From DAHVFY01 sp040388665 (lineage in GTDB: Bacteria > Chlamydiota > Chlamydiia > Chlamydiales > Rhabdochlamydiaceae): a stretch of 37,743 nucleotides of DNA. How positions within the stretch are numbered: the stretch's first letter is position 1; the number at the start of each line of letters is the position of its first letter. Under the pieces are notes generated by a model. The model was given only the letters and a program-made list of their open reading frames with translations, did not search any database and was not told where the DNA came from. A program made the position numbers and the translations under genes. Where the stretch lies: assembly GCA_040388665.1 (NCBI GenBank), contig JAZKBL010000017.1, forward strand, positions 1 to 37,743. Reading direction: 5' to 3'. This document shows positions 15,022 to 22,529 of this stretch, in pieces.

Positions 15022-17145
15022 TTATTTTGAGCAAGAACATGTAGAAGGAGGAACAAGCGTAACATCACCTGCTGTTCCTGTTTTTAATGTTCCGCTATTT
15101 CCACTAATATCTGCTGACAGTAGGCCATTGCCACCGGGATCGAGAAAAAAGCCAGTTCCACCAACAGCTATATTATCGTGTAAGATTAAACAAAAAGGCT
15201 CAAATGTTAAACATTCTACCCCGTAAAAAGCGCCGCCAACGCCTGAAATGGTATTATTTGTAATGGAAGCGAATGTATTAGAAACCTCAATGACGCTAGG
15301 TATGTCGCGTTCGATGTACAGACCATTTTGTCCACTGTTGAGAATGAGATTGTTATTTACAGTTAAGCAGAGATTTTTACTGGTTTGAATATCGATAGAA
15401 TTTCCAGCTATAGAAGTGATGGTATTGCTATCAATGCTAACGATGCTTCCTGAATTTGCATTAACTGAATTGAAAAAAATGCCTGTAGAAGTAGCCTCTG
15501 AAAACGAGTTTCTTATTACTGTAAAATCCCCCCCTGAACCGCCCATCACATTTGCATTCAAGAACAGACTGAGAGCATATCCTGTTACTGTGTTGTTTTT
15601 TATGATAGCAGTTATACCCCCTAGATCTGGAGAAAGGCTAATACCATTACCAGCACCTGTGGGACCAAAGAAATGATTGTTCTTGATACTATAAGAGCCA
15701 ATTCCTGTAATTTGTACGCCCTGATGTTCAACTGCTGCAAATACCGTATTGTCATGAATATTTCCACCTGATATACCCGATCCAAAAATCACGCCAGGCG
15801 TGCTGCTACCATCATTTGTGGTCAACCTTAAACCTGAAATTTCATTATTATTCGCTAACACAATCGTATTACCCGATGAGTTAGTCAATAAAGGAAGAGT
15901 GCTTGAAAATTTGGGGATTTTGATGTTTCCATTTGTTGTGGAAATTGATTGACTAACACCCGATCCAAAGAGTTTTTGATTATCCTGAAGAGTAATACCT
16001 GCATTTAAGCCGGTTGATGTACCATCTCCTGGGAAAACATAGATGATTTCATTGGGAAGAGATGCATTTTGCGCTTGAACCAGTGTAGAGAATGGACTTT
16101 TAAAGGTTCCAAGAGAACTACTTGTATTATCAACAAACCAAACTATCCATGGATCGCCTGTGGATGGATTGATCGCTTTTGTAATTGATGTGTGTTTTTT
16201 TATTATAGGGATTTCGAAGCGGTAAGGAGATTGCGACTCTCTAGCAGCTAAGAAATTTGCGTTTTTTGGACAGCCAGCCTCCTTTTTGCGAATTCTTTTA
16301 CCAAAAGGTATGCTGATACCGACACTTCCTTGGAAAATACTACCGAAAACGTGATCATATGAATAAGATCCCTCTAGTGTAACATATTCCCTGTATTTTC
16401 CATTCAAACGCACCTTCCCTCCCCAAGATTTATCATGAGGGGCTTGAAAGTAATAAGGGCCGGCTCCTGCATAAAAGTCATAATTTGTGTTTTGAGCGAT
16501 GTGAACGCCGATCTCTGCATCTACTCCTTTCATGACATATTGTTTTTTATATTTGAGTATGATGTTGTTGTCTTTGAACTCATCAAAACTGTAGTCATAA
16601 GCATGGCTTTTTTGATTCCCAACGGGAAAATATCCATTAATTCGATATTCCATTCGTTTCCCGAGCAGTTCAATTCCTGGACTTAGCTGTTGAGCGGTGA
16701 GATGATGACCGCCTTGGCGAATGTCATAGTAGAGGTAGTAACCAAGAAGATGGTTAATGGACCTTAAATAGGAACGGGCGCCAATACCGACATTTCCAGC
16801 GAGTTTGCCATTATTGAAAACGTGTCCGCGTAAGTCTAAAAAAGGCATAAAACTATTGCAATAATCGTGGATGCCAAAGCCTTCTAGGGTTGTGTAGCCG
16901 TTTGTATATCCAACACCGTTTGCTTCAATATGGCGCAAGCCAACATGCATCGTATGAAAAGGAGAATTGCATGTATCTTGATTAGATTGCTTTTCTTGGT
17001 TTTTTGTTGATTGAGCAAGCATAAGGCTGTCTTTGTGAAATTGCTCAAATGCTGGAGCGAGAAGGTTGTTGTTGGCGGAAAGAGTGCTCATAAAGATCGT
17101 CTGAAAAAGACATAACCAAGATAAACGAATTGCAGTGTCATTCAT
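15022..17145 (-). CDS. Inverse autotransporter (intimin/invasin-type barrel) with beta-helix passenger
   Basis: This 707-residue protein starts at the ATG at 17145 (AGAGGAGA upstream) with a signal peptide ending near LSA, residue 24. Residues about 65-285 resemble the outer-membrane beta-barrel of inverse autotransporters: FMPFLDLRGHVFNNGKLAGN, then VGIGARSYLRSINHLLGYYL, YYDIRQGG, GIELLGKRMEYRINGYFPVG and a final strand GSVGISIPFGKRI. From about residue 335 the passenger begins with VDNTSSSLGTFKSPFSTLVQ, a common lead-in to parallel beta-helix domains, and continues with repeated NN-x-I rungs (for example IKNNTVTGY, IDSNTITSI, ITNNTISGV). In this class the N-terminal barrel exports the C-terminal passenger to the cell surface, so it is probably an adhesin. 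The C-terminus is CSCSK, an unusual Cys-rich end. It has its own promoter and terminator and is monocistronic. Confidence 0.85.
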   Translation of the reverse strand: MNDTAIRLSWLCLFQTIFMSTLSANNNLLAPAFEQFHKDSLMLAQSTKNQEKQSNQDTCNSPFHTMHVGLRHIEANGVGYTNGYTTLEGFGIHDYCNSFMPFLDLRGHVFNNGKLAGNVGIGARSYLRSINHLLGYYLYYDIRQGGHHLTAQQLSPGIELLGKRMEYRINGYFPVGNQKSHAYDYSFDEFKDNNIILKYKKQYVMKGVDAEIGVHIAQNTNYDFYAGAGPYYFQAPHDKSWGGKVRLNGKYREYVTLEGSYSYDHVFGSIFQGSVGISIPFGKRIRKKEAGCPKNANFLAARESQSPYRFEIPIIKKHTSITKAINPSTGDPWIVWFVDNTSSSLGTFKSPFSTLVQAQNASLPNEIIYVFPGDGTSTGLNAGITLQDNQKLFGSGVSQSISTTNGNIKIPKFSSTLPLLTNSSGNTIVLANNNEISGLRLTTNDGSSTPGVIFGSGISGGNIHDNTVFAAVEHQGVQITGIGSYSIKNNHFFGPTGAGNGISLSPDLGGITAIIKNNTVTGYALSLFLNANVMGGSGGDFTVIRNSFSEATSTGIFFNSVNANSGSIVSIDSNTITSIAGNSIDIQTSKNLCLTVNNNLILNSGQNGLYIERDIPSVIEVSNTFASITNNTISGVGGAFYGVECLTFEPFCLILHDNIAVGGTGFFLDPGGNGLLSADISGNSGTLKTGTAGDVTLVPPSTCSCSK

Positions 17146-17198
17146 GTTAAAATCTCCTCTGCTAAAAAAAACCATTCCATCAAAATAAACTTATTATC

Positions 17199-17226
17199 AT
17201 TCTACATACGGTGTTGTTTTTGTCTA
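17199..17226 (-). promoter_or_regulatory. Promoter of the inverse autotransporter gene
   Basis: On the minus strand TAGACA (17226-17221) and TAGAAT (17204-17199) are separated by 16 bp. A 9-bp inverted repeat begins 5 bp upstream of the -35 box (17231-17286) and could be an operator. The leader is about 50 nt. Confidence 0.5.
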
Positions 17227-17230
17227 TCTT

Positions 17231-17286
17231 ATACCGAAGTGAATTTGAGATTCCGGTGTGATGTTATTTTGAATTTGCTTCGGTAT
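17231..17286. repeat. Inverted repeat between divergent surface and ExbB genes
   Basis: ATACCGAAG (17231-17239) and CTTCGGTAT (17278-17286) form perfect arms, with weaker matching for several further bases inward. It lies directly upstream of the autotransporter -35 box and about 70 bp before exbB. A 15-bp relative of one arm, AATTCACTTCGGTAT, is at 23369-23383. Confidence 0.5.
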
Positions 17287-17354
17287 AGCTTGATCATTAA
17301 AAACCTTCGCGCTAGTCTTAAATAAATACTTCTATCTTAGGAGAAGAACTCGTT

Positions 17355-18332
17355 ATGAAGAGAATTACAATTTTATCACTCGCATCCTCTCTTTTTTTGC
17401 TTACAGGGTTATCTGCAGATGAGCTTTTTATTCAAGAAAGCTTTCAGGATGAACTTGAAGCATCTATTTTCCACTTGGAAGACGATTTTTTTGCAACGCC
17501 GACAGAAGCCCATATTGCGCTTGTAGAAGAGACTTCTGAAGAAATTATAGAAAGTGAAGCTGACATACCCTCGATGATCACTTCTCAAGAAACTGTAGTC
17601 TTGGAAAAAGAGACTCAAGTCGTAGAAGAAAAGGTAAGTGTTTTTTCTCCTCTTATGCAAGCAGATCTTAAAGTTGCAAGCAAAAATGCCGCTATAGTTC
17701 CTAAGTTTAACATCAATTTAAATCAAGTCTTTCAAGGAGCACCTGTTATTTATAGCATCTTGTTTTTGATGTCGATGTCAACTGTATTCATTTGGATTTA
17801 TAGTTTAATGAAGCTTAAATATGCAGGAGCTCTCCCAGAACCTCTCTTAAAACAAGTGCGTCAGAAACTCCATAGCAACCAGTATGATGAAGCTTTGGCC
17901 ATTTGTTCTACACAAAATAACTTCTTTTGCAAAATGCTCTCAGCAGGAATTTCAGCTAGATCCCATGGCCTGCAAGTGATGATTGAAAACATGAAAACAG
18001 AAGGTAAACGCGCTACAATTACATTTTGGCAAAGACTGAGTTTTCTAAATGATATTGCAATCATTGCACCGATGCTCGGGCTTTTGGGAACCGTTTTAGG
18101 GATGTTTTATGCGTTTTACGACTTAAATCGATCAATGGAGAGTTTTTCTATTCTTTTTGATGGACTTGGAATTTCAGTGGGGACAACTGTTGCAGGGCTT
18201 ATTGTAGCGATCTTAGCGCTTATGCTTCATTCTATTGCCAAATATCGCCTTGTCCGTCTTCTTGTCAAAGTTGAAAATGAAGCGCAATCCTTCGCCTCTT
18301 TACTCGACAACAAAAGTCATTATGGCCAATAA
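17355..18332 (+). CDS. exbB: ExbB/TolQ/MotA-family proton channel with exported N-terminal extension
   Basis: ExbB-type proteins form a proton-driven inner-membrane motor with ExbD. The family core is the C-terminal half: a membrane segment near residues 135-155 (SILFLMSMSTVFIWIYSLMK), a cytoplasmic domain, and two more segments including IIAPMLGLLGTVLGMFYAFY and ISVGTTVAGLIVAILALMLH, the latter with the conserved Thr-rich face. Unusually, about 125 residues precede the core. They begin with a signal-like stretch, MKRITILSLASSLFLLTGLS, and continue as an acidic Glu-rich region that would lie in the periplasm. The ATG at 17355 follows TAGGAGAAGA. It is 12 bp upstream of exbD and heads an exbB-exbD-upp operon. 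Confidence 0.88.
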   Translation: MKRITILSLASSLFLLTGLSADELFIQESFQDELEASIFHLEDDFFATPTEAHIALVEETSEEIIESEADIPSMITSQETVVLEKETQVVEEKVSVFSPLMQADLKVASKNAAIVPKFNINLNQVFQGAPVIYSILFLMSMSTVFIWIYSLMKLKYAGALPEPLLKQVRQKLHSNQYDEALAICSTQNNFFCKMLSAGISARSHGLQVMIENMKTEGKRATITFWQRLSFLNDIAIIAPMLGLLGTVLGMFYAFYDLNRSMESFSILFDGLGISVGTTVAGLIVAILALMLHSIAKYRLVRLLVKVENEAQSFASLLDNKSHYGQ

Positions 18333-18344
18333 CAGTGGAGCTTT

Positions 18345-18821
18345 ATGAGCATCATTCCTGACGACGAGTTAAATAAACAAGAAAAGATTAATTTAGCACC
18401 TATGGTTGATTTCCTTTTCCTTGTAATTGCTATTTTTGCAACGCTTGCCGTTGCAAAAACAACTCTTTTTGATAGTGAAGTAAGCTTAGTTAAAGTCCTT
18501 CCTGTAAAAGAAGATGCACAAGTAGCTTCTTACAACCCCTCTTTCATGGTCGTGCTTGCTGTTACAGAAAGGGGTGAATATAAGTGGATTAGTGAGTTTA
18601 ATGAGTACTATATGGAAAGTACAGATGCTATTGGACAAGAGTTGGAAAAGCAGCAAAAATTAGGCCTCTTGCCTAAAGAAAATGAACGCACTAAAGTTCT
18701 TCTTCATATCGACAAAAATGCTAAATGGGAGCCTGTCGCAAATTTGATTTTTTCTGTGCGTAAGGCTGGTTTTAAAATTCATCCCGTTTATGAGCCTGAG
18801 AGAGAAACATCTACCTTATGA
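18345..18821 (+). CDS. exbD: ExbD/TolR-family motor protein
   Basis: This 158-residue protein has the ExbD layout: a short cytoplasmic N-terminus, one membrane segment (about residues 20-40, NLAPMVDFLFLVIAIFATLA) with the key proton-carrying Asp22, and a periplasmic domain ending in VRKAGFKIHPVYEP. It would couple proton flow through ExbB to an outer-membrane function. No TonB or TolA gene is visible in the window, so the partner is unknown. GTGGAG precedes the ATG by 7 nt. Its stop overlaps the upp start by 4 bp. Confidence 0.9.
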   Translation: MSIIPDDELNKQEKINLAPMVDFLFLVIAIFATLAVAKTTLFDSEVSLVKVLPVKEDAQVASYNPSFMVVLAVTERGEYKWISEFNEYYMESTDAIGQELEKQQKLGLLPKENERTKVLLHIDKNAKWEPVANLIFSVRKAGFKIHPVYEPERETSTL

Positions 18822-19429
18822 AATTAGCTTTACTGACTGTTCTTCGAGATAAAACGACGTCTCAGAACGCGTTTAGAACCGCCTCGGATAAACTTTCAGA
18901 ACTGCTCGCAGCAGAAGCTGCAGAACATATAGAGATGCAGTCATTCGTTGTAGAGACCCCTATTTCTTCCACTCAAGGGTTTAAGCCTATCCATCCCGTC
19001 GTTCTCATCCCGATTCTGCGCGCAGGAATCGCACTGCTGCCAGCTTTCATGCGCATTTTTAATGAAGCCCCTATCGGCTTTTTTGGAATTAGGCGTGATG
19101 AAGTAACAACTAAGCCATGTCTTTATTACGAAAACCTCCCCTTTATTGGCGATCATGATCAGATTATTATTCTTGATCCAATGCTCGCAACAGGCGGGAG
19201 CACTGTTTTAGCTATTGAAAAGTTGGTTGCCCGCGGCATTGGTGCCCAACGGATCACACTTGTTAGCATCATTGCAGCACCGGAAGGGATCTCTCGCATT
19301 AAAAGCGCTTTTCCTGAAGTGCGACTTCAGATTGTAGCTCAAGATGAACGATTAGATGAAAAAAAATTTATCGTTCCCGGCCTTGGAGACTATGGCGATC
19401 GCTATTTCGGCATCCACTTCGAATCATAG
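18818..19429 (+). CDS. upp: Uracil phosphoribosyltransferase
   Basis: Upp converts uracil and PRPP to UMP, salvaging pyrimidine bases. The 203-residue length is normal. The PRPP loop is ILDPMLATGGST (about residues 112-123 in the central strand-loop). Other family blocks are PILRAGIALLPAFMRIFNEA, FFGIRRDEVTT, and the uracil-binding end VPGLGDYGDRYFG. It overlaps exbD by 4 bp (ATGA) and is the last gene of that operon, so salvage is made together with the ExbBD motor; whether that is functional or incidental is unclear. As far as I recall the classical animal-pathogenic Chlamydia lack upp, which fits an environmental relative. Confidence 0.95.
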   Translation: MKLALLTVLRDKTTSQNAFRTASDKLSELLAAEAAEHIEMQSFVVETPISSTQGFKPIHPVVLIPILRAGIALLPAFMRIFNEAPIGFFGIRRDEVTTKPCLYYENLPFIGDHDQIIILDPMLATGGSTVLAIEKLVARGIGAQRITLVSIIAAPEGISRIKSAFPEVRLQIVAQDERLDEKKFIVPGLGDYGDRYFGIHFES

Positions 19430-19448
19430 TTGCTGTGTTGAATTTAAA

Positions 19449-19478
19449 TTGACAGAAACTTGAAGAAGCAAGTACAAT
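19449..19478 (+). promoter_or_regulatory. Strong tRNA-Leu promoter
   Basis: A consensus TTGACA (19449-19454) and TACAAT (19473-19478) are separated by 18 bp. Transcription would start about 4 nt before the mature tRNA 5' end. Confidence 0.75.
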
Positions 19479-19488
19479 TTGAACCATT

Positions 19489-19570
<82 letters not shown>

Positions 19571-19573
19571 AAC

Positions 19574-19607
19574 AAAAAGCTTCCCCTAAAGGGGAAGCTT
19601 TTTTTTT
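19574..19607 (+). terminator. Terminator after tRNA-Leu
   Basis: A 13-bp perfect stem (AAAAAGCTTCCCC / GGGGAAGCTTTTT) with loop TAAA continues into a T run 3 nt after the tRNA. Confidence 0.9.
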
Positions 19608-19616
19608 GACCAGGAA

Positions 19617-19864
19617 AGAAGCCACTAGTGTGGCTTCTGTTAGGACTCGAAGTGAAGTCGCGTACTCGCGACGAACCGGCTTTTGGGACGGGACAAAACA
19701 TATCGTCTTAAACGATATGTTTTCGCCCGCCAGAAAGGAGTCCTATTCCCGGGAAATTTCTGCGCTCGAAGAGCGTTTGGAGTGCGGTGACTCGTCACCG
19801 CTTTTCTCTGCAGCACCTTGGTGCTGCTCTTTTTGTGTATAAAAACGCGCCTCGACAAGTCGAG
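19617..19864 (+). repeat. Cluster of perfect hairpins between tRNA-Leu and trxB
   Basis: This 250-bp stretch has no convincing gene but holds a succession of short perfect stem-loops. They are: AGAAGCCAC/GTGGCTTCT (19617-19638); GTCGCG/CGCGAC (19657-19672); a 12-bp stem AAAACATATCGT/ACGATATGTTTT (19695-19723); palindrome TTCCCGGGAA (19746-19755); CGCTC/GAGCG (19763-19775); GCGGTGA/TCACCGC (19784-19801); GCAGCACC/GGTGCTGC (19810-19827); CTCGAC/GTCGAG (19851-19864). An outer 8-bp pair TAGGACTC (19641) / GAGTCCTA (19738) encloses two of them. It may be a structured RNA, a stack of terminators or clustered interspersed repeats. Part of it recurs at 36945-36996. Confidence 0.7.
19776..19827 (+). 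repeat. Two-hairpin interspersed repeat, copy 1
   Basis: This 52-bp unit starts TTTGGAGTGC and holds two perfect hairpins (GCGGTGA/TCACCGC and GCAGCACC/GGTGCTGC), followed by a T-rich tail. It is identical at 48 of 52 positions to 36945-36996. Confidence 0.85.
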
Positions 19865-19908
19865 TTAAAAAAAAGATAAGTTCTTATATGATTATAAAAT
19901 CATTTCTA

Positions 19909-19937
19909 TTGCCTTTTTGCTAAAATCGCTCTAGACT
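19909..19937 (+). promoter_or_regulatory. Promoter of the trxB-trx fusion gene
   Basis: TTGCCT (19909-19914) and TAGACT (19932-19937) are 17 bp apart, 28 nt before the chosen start codon. Confidence 0.45.
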
Positions 19938-19965
19938 TAAGCGAAAAACAATTTAGGTGAGCATT

Positions 19966-21387
19966 ATGAAAGCGGTATTTTTTTCTTTTTTTATCGGACT
20001 GATCAGTTTTACCAACGCATCTGTTAAAGAAGAGGTTTACCCCGTTGTCATATTGGGCGGTGGCATTGGAGCACTCACATCGGCCATTTATCTTGGGCGA
20101 GCGGGAATTACTCCACTTGTCGTTGAAGGTCAAAAAAGAGGCGGCGCTATTTTCCAATCCCCTCATGTGCAAAACTGGCCGGGTGAAATTGAAATTTCTG
20201 GACCTGATCTCATTGATAAAATCCACGCTCAAGCAGAATACAACGGCGCGCGCATCCTTATAGAAGAAGCGATGTCCGTTGATTTACAGCAATACCCCTT
20301 TATGATCATCATAAGAGACCCATTTACCCCTGGTCAAACTCGTAAAATCTTTACAAATTCCTGCATTATTGCTATGGGTTCCAACCCGAATTTGCTGGGA
20401 ATTCCTGGGGAAGATTTTTATTGGACACGCGGCGTTTATAATTGCGCTGTTTGTGATGGATCTCTTTATAAAAATCAAATAGTGGCGGTTGTTGGAGGCG
20501 GAGATGCAGCGATTTTAGAAGCGGAGCATTTAGCCAATATTGCGCAAAAAGTCTATATCCTTGTACGTAAAGACAAATTCCGCGCGCTTGAAGAGAAACG
20601 TTTGCAAGCACTTATTAAACGCACAAATGTTGAGGTTCTTTTTAATACAACGGTTCAAGAAGTTCAGGGAGATGGTCAAAAAGTAACGCACTTAATTCTT
20701 GATCAGGCAAATAAAAAAAGCTCGCTTAACGTGGCAGCTCTTTTTCTTGCCATTGGTGCTAAGCCTAACTCTGAAATTTTTCAAGGTCAATTAGAGATGG
20801 ATGAACAGGGTTACATCCTTTTAAAACATGATCAAGAAACTTCAATTAAAGGTGTGTTTGCTGTTGGTGATATTGTTGATCCTGTCTACAAACAAGCGGT
20901 CATTGCTGCAGGACAGGGCGCTATCGCTGCTTGTCAAGTAGTGCAAAAAATTGGTGCTCCTGTAAACATTGCGAGCTCGCTAGCGCCAGTCTTAGCGCCG
21001 CAGCCCCCTGCGTCTGCAAAAGCACTCTCCCCTCCCCTTTCTACAGCACTTTCAGGAAGCGTTGTTGAAATCGCAAGTTTAGAACAATTCAAGAACGAAG
21101 TGAATCTTGGAACAACTCCCCTATTTCTTGATTTTTATGCAACCTGGTGCGGTCCTTGTAAAACTTTAAGTCCGATGGTTGATAAATGGGCAAAAGAATA
21201 TGCAGGAAAAGTGAGATTTTTTAAAATTAATGTCGATACACAAGAAGAGATTGTTCATTTATTCAATATTAGATCAATGCCTACAGTTGTTATTCTCAAT
21301 AAAAATGGAAAGGAAGTTGCACGAAAAATAGGGACGCAAGAAATCGTTCAAATGGTAAAAAAGAACGATTTATCGAAGGTCAAATGA
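19966..21387 (+). CDS. Exported thioredoxin reductase-thioredoxin fusion
   Basis: This 473-residue protein joins a complete NADPH thioredoxin reductase to a complete thioredoxin. It starts with a signal-peptide-like segment, MKAVFFSFFIGLISFTNAS, before the FAD motif VVILGGGIGALTSAIYLGRA. The reductase continues with the active site CAVCDG (Cys160, Cys163), the NADPH motif VAVVGGGDAAILEAEHLA followed by VRKDKFRALEE, and the second FAD motif GVFAVGDIVDPVYKQAVIAA. A Pro/Ala/Ser-rich linker (about residues 330-360) leads to the thioredoxin domain with ATWCGPCKTL (Cys395, Cys398) and SMPTVVILNKNGKE. AGGTGA is well placed before the ATG at 19966; an in-frame GTG at 19957 is unlikely. The predicted export is odd, since the reductase needs NADPH. 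The gene overlaps the SEC-C gene by 4 bp. Confidence 0.93.
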   Translation: MKAVFFSFFIGLISFTNASVKEEVYPVVILGGGIGALTSAIYLGRAGITPLVVEGQKRGGAIFQSPHVQNWPGEIEISGPDLIDKIHAQAEYNGARILIEEAMSVDLQQYPFMIIIRDPFTPGQTRKIFTNSCIIAMGSNPNLLGIPGEDFYWTRGVYNCAVCDGSLYKNQIVAVVGGGDAAILEAEHLANIAQKVYILVRKDKFRALEEKRLQALIKRTNVEVLFNTTVQEVQGDGQKVTHLILDQANKKSSLNVAALFLAIGAKPNSEIFQGQLEMDEQGYILLKHDQETSIKGVFAVGDIVDPVYKQAVIAAGQGAIAACQVVQKIGAPVNIASSLAPVLAPQPPASAKALSPPLSTALSGSVVEIASLEQFKNEVNLGTTPLFLDFYATWCGPCKTLSPMVDKWAKEYAGKVRFFKINVDTQEEIVHLFNIRSMPTVVILNKNGKEVARKIGTQEIVQMVKKNDLSKVK

Positions 21388-21800
21388 TGACTGACCTTCA
21401 TCCATGCCCCTGCTATAGTGGAAAACATTACTCTGATTGTTGCGCTCCTTATCATCTTGGACAGTTACCGGAAAACGCGCTCTTACTTATGCGCTCACGC
21501 TATAGCGCATACGCTCTTGATCTTCCCGAGTATATCATGGCAACAACGCACCCTCTTAACAAAGGTTTCCAAAAAAACAAAGAAAAGTGGCGCACTTCAA
21601 TTGCTTTTTTTTCTCAGAATACAGTCTTCAAAAAACTTGAAATTTTGCATTTTGAAGAAAAAGGAAAAACTGCTTATGTCACTTTTATTGCTTACCTGGA
21701 ACAGAATCATCACGATGCTACTTTTCAAGAAAAAAGCGTCTTTGAAAAAGTAGGTGAATGCTGGTTATACCTGGAAGGTGTTACGAAAGAAAAGTCTTAA
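21384..21800 (+). CDS. SEC-C motif protein, YchJ/UPF0225 family
   Basis: The 138-residue protein begins with a zinc-binding SEC-C motif, CPCYSGKHYSDCC (Cys8, Cys10, Cys19, Cys20), and then the family block LLMRSRYSAYALDLPEYIMA with TTHP. The remainder, with YVTFIAYLEQ and FEKVGECWLYLEG, matches the NTF2-like fold of YchJ relatives. The biochemical role of this family is not established. It overlaps the end of the TrxB-Trx fusion (ATGA) and is presumably co-expressed with it. Two adjacent ATG codons are possible starts. Confidence 0.88.
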   Translation: MMTDLHPCPCYSGKHYSDCCAPYHLGQLPENALLLMRSRYSAYALDLPEYIMATTHPLNKGFQKNKEKWRTSIAFFSQNTVFKKLEILHFEEKGKTAYVTFIAYLEQNHHDATFQEKSVFEKVGECWLYLEGVTKEKS

Positions 21801-21885
21801 TTTTCTCTTATTGAATTTTTTAATTTATCTAAAATTTTGCAGCTGTTAGATTTGATCCTTTCAACACAACCACAAGAAGGATTTT

Positions 21886-22515
21886 ATGAAAAAAAGACTC
21901 TCGAAAATAGCTCTAGCATTTGCAGCTTTATTTACTGTATGTCTTCCTATAACAGCGCACGCATATACAACTGCAAACAGAACTCCTCATCTACATATAT
22001 TCGAAGGCTTCAGCACTAAAGATCTTATTAGATTGGAAGATGGCTCAGAGTGGCGTGCAGCAACTCCTAATGAAGCGTTCATTGCATATTCTTGGCAGCC
22101 AACTGTTCGTGATCTTTACGGAGTAATTCAAAAATTAGGCGATAGAATTACGATCACACCGAATAAAGGGATTTTTACATCTTCTTCCTATTATCCATTT
22201 TATCTAAATAATCAAAATGATGGATCCTACATTCGTGTAGAACCGGTAGCAAGTCCTATCCATTTTGGTGCAAATTCATTTTGGGTATTTAACAAAAATA
22301 TGAACCTTGGGTATGTTTACCTAGCCTCAGGCGGTAGTGAAGATCTTATTCCATGGGAAATTTCAAGCTCTTATTATCATCTTTTAAAAGATTGGGAGCC
22401 GAATGACCATATCGTTGTCGGCGTTTACGATAGTTTTATCTCTTTTTTAAGCTCATACAATTACATTTTAATCAATTTCAATAAAGCACATTTTGTTCAA
22501 GCAAGACCCCATTAA
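21886..22515 (+). CDS. Exported protein of unknown function
   Basis: I do not recognise this 209-residue protein. It has a clear signal peptide: basic start MKKRLSK, hydrophobic core ALAFAALFTVCLP, and cleavage after ITAHA near residue 26. The mature part is rich in aromatic residues and beta-type sequence: RLEDGSEWRAATPNEAFIAY, then GVIQKLGDRITITPNKGIF, and a late VGVYDSFISFLSSYNYILIN. It looks like a small periplasmic or secreted beta protein. AGAAGGA precedes the ATG. The Inc-like gene follows after 14 bp, so the two are probably co-transcribed. Confidence 0.82.
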   Translation: MKKRLSKIALAFAALFTVCLPITAHAYTTANRTPHLHIFEGFSTKDLIRLEDGSEWRAATPNEAFIAYSWQPTVRDLYGVIQKLGDRITITPNKGIFTSSSYYPFYLNNQNDGSYIRVEPVASPIHFGANSFWVFNKNMNLGYVYLASGGSEDLIPWEISSSYYHLLKDWEPNDHIVVGVYDSFISFLSSYNYILINFNKAHFVQARPH

Positions 22516-22529
22516 TTTACGGAGAACGT

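Noticed and set aside
19574..19864. Possible CRISPR array
   Set aside because: The stems differ from each other in sequence and length, with no constant repeat and unique spacers.
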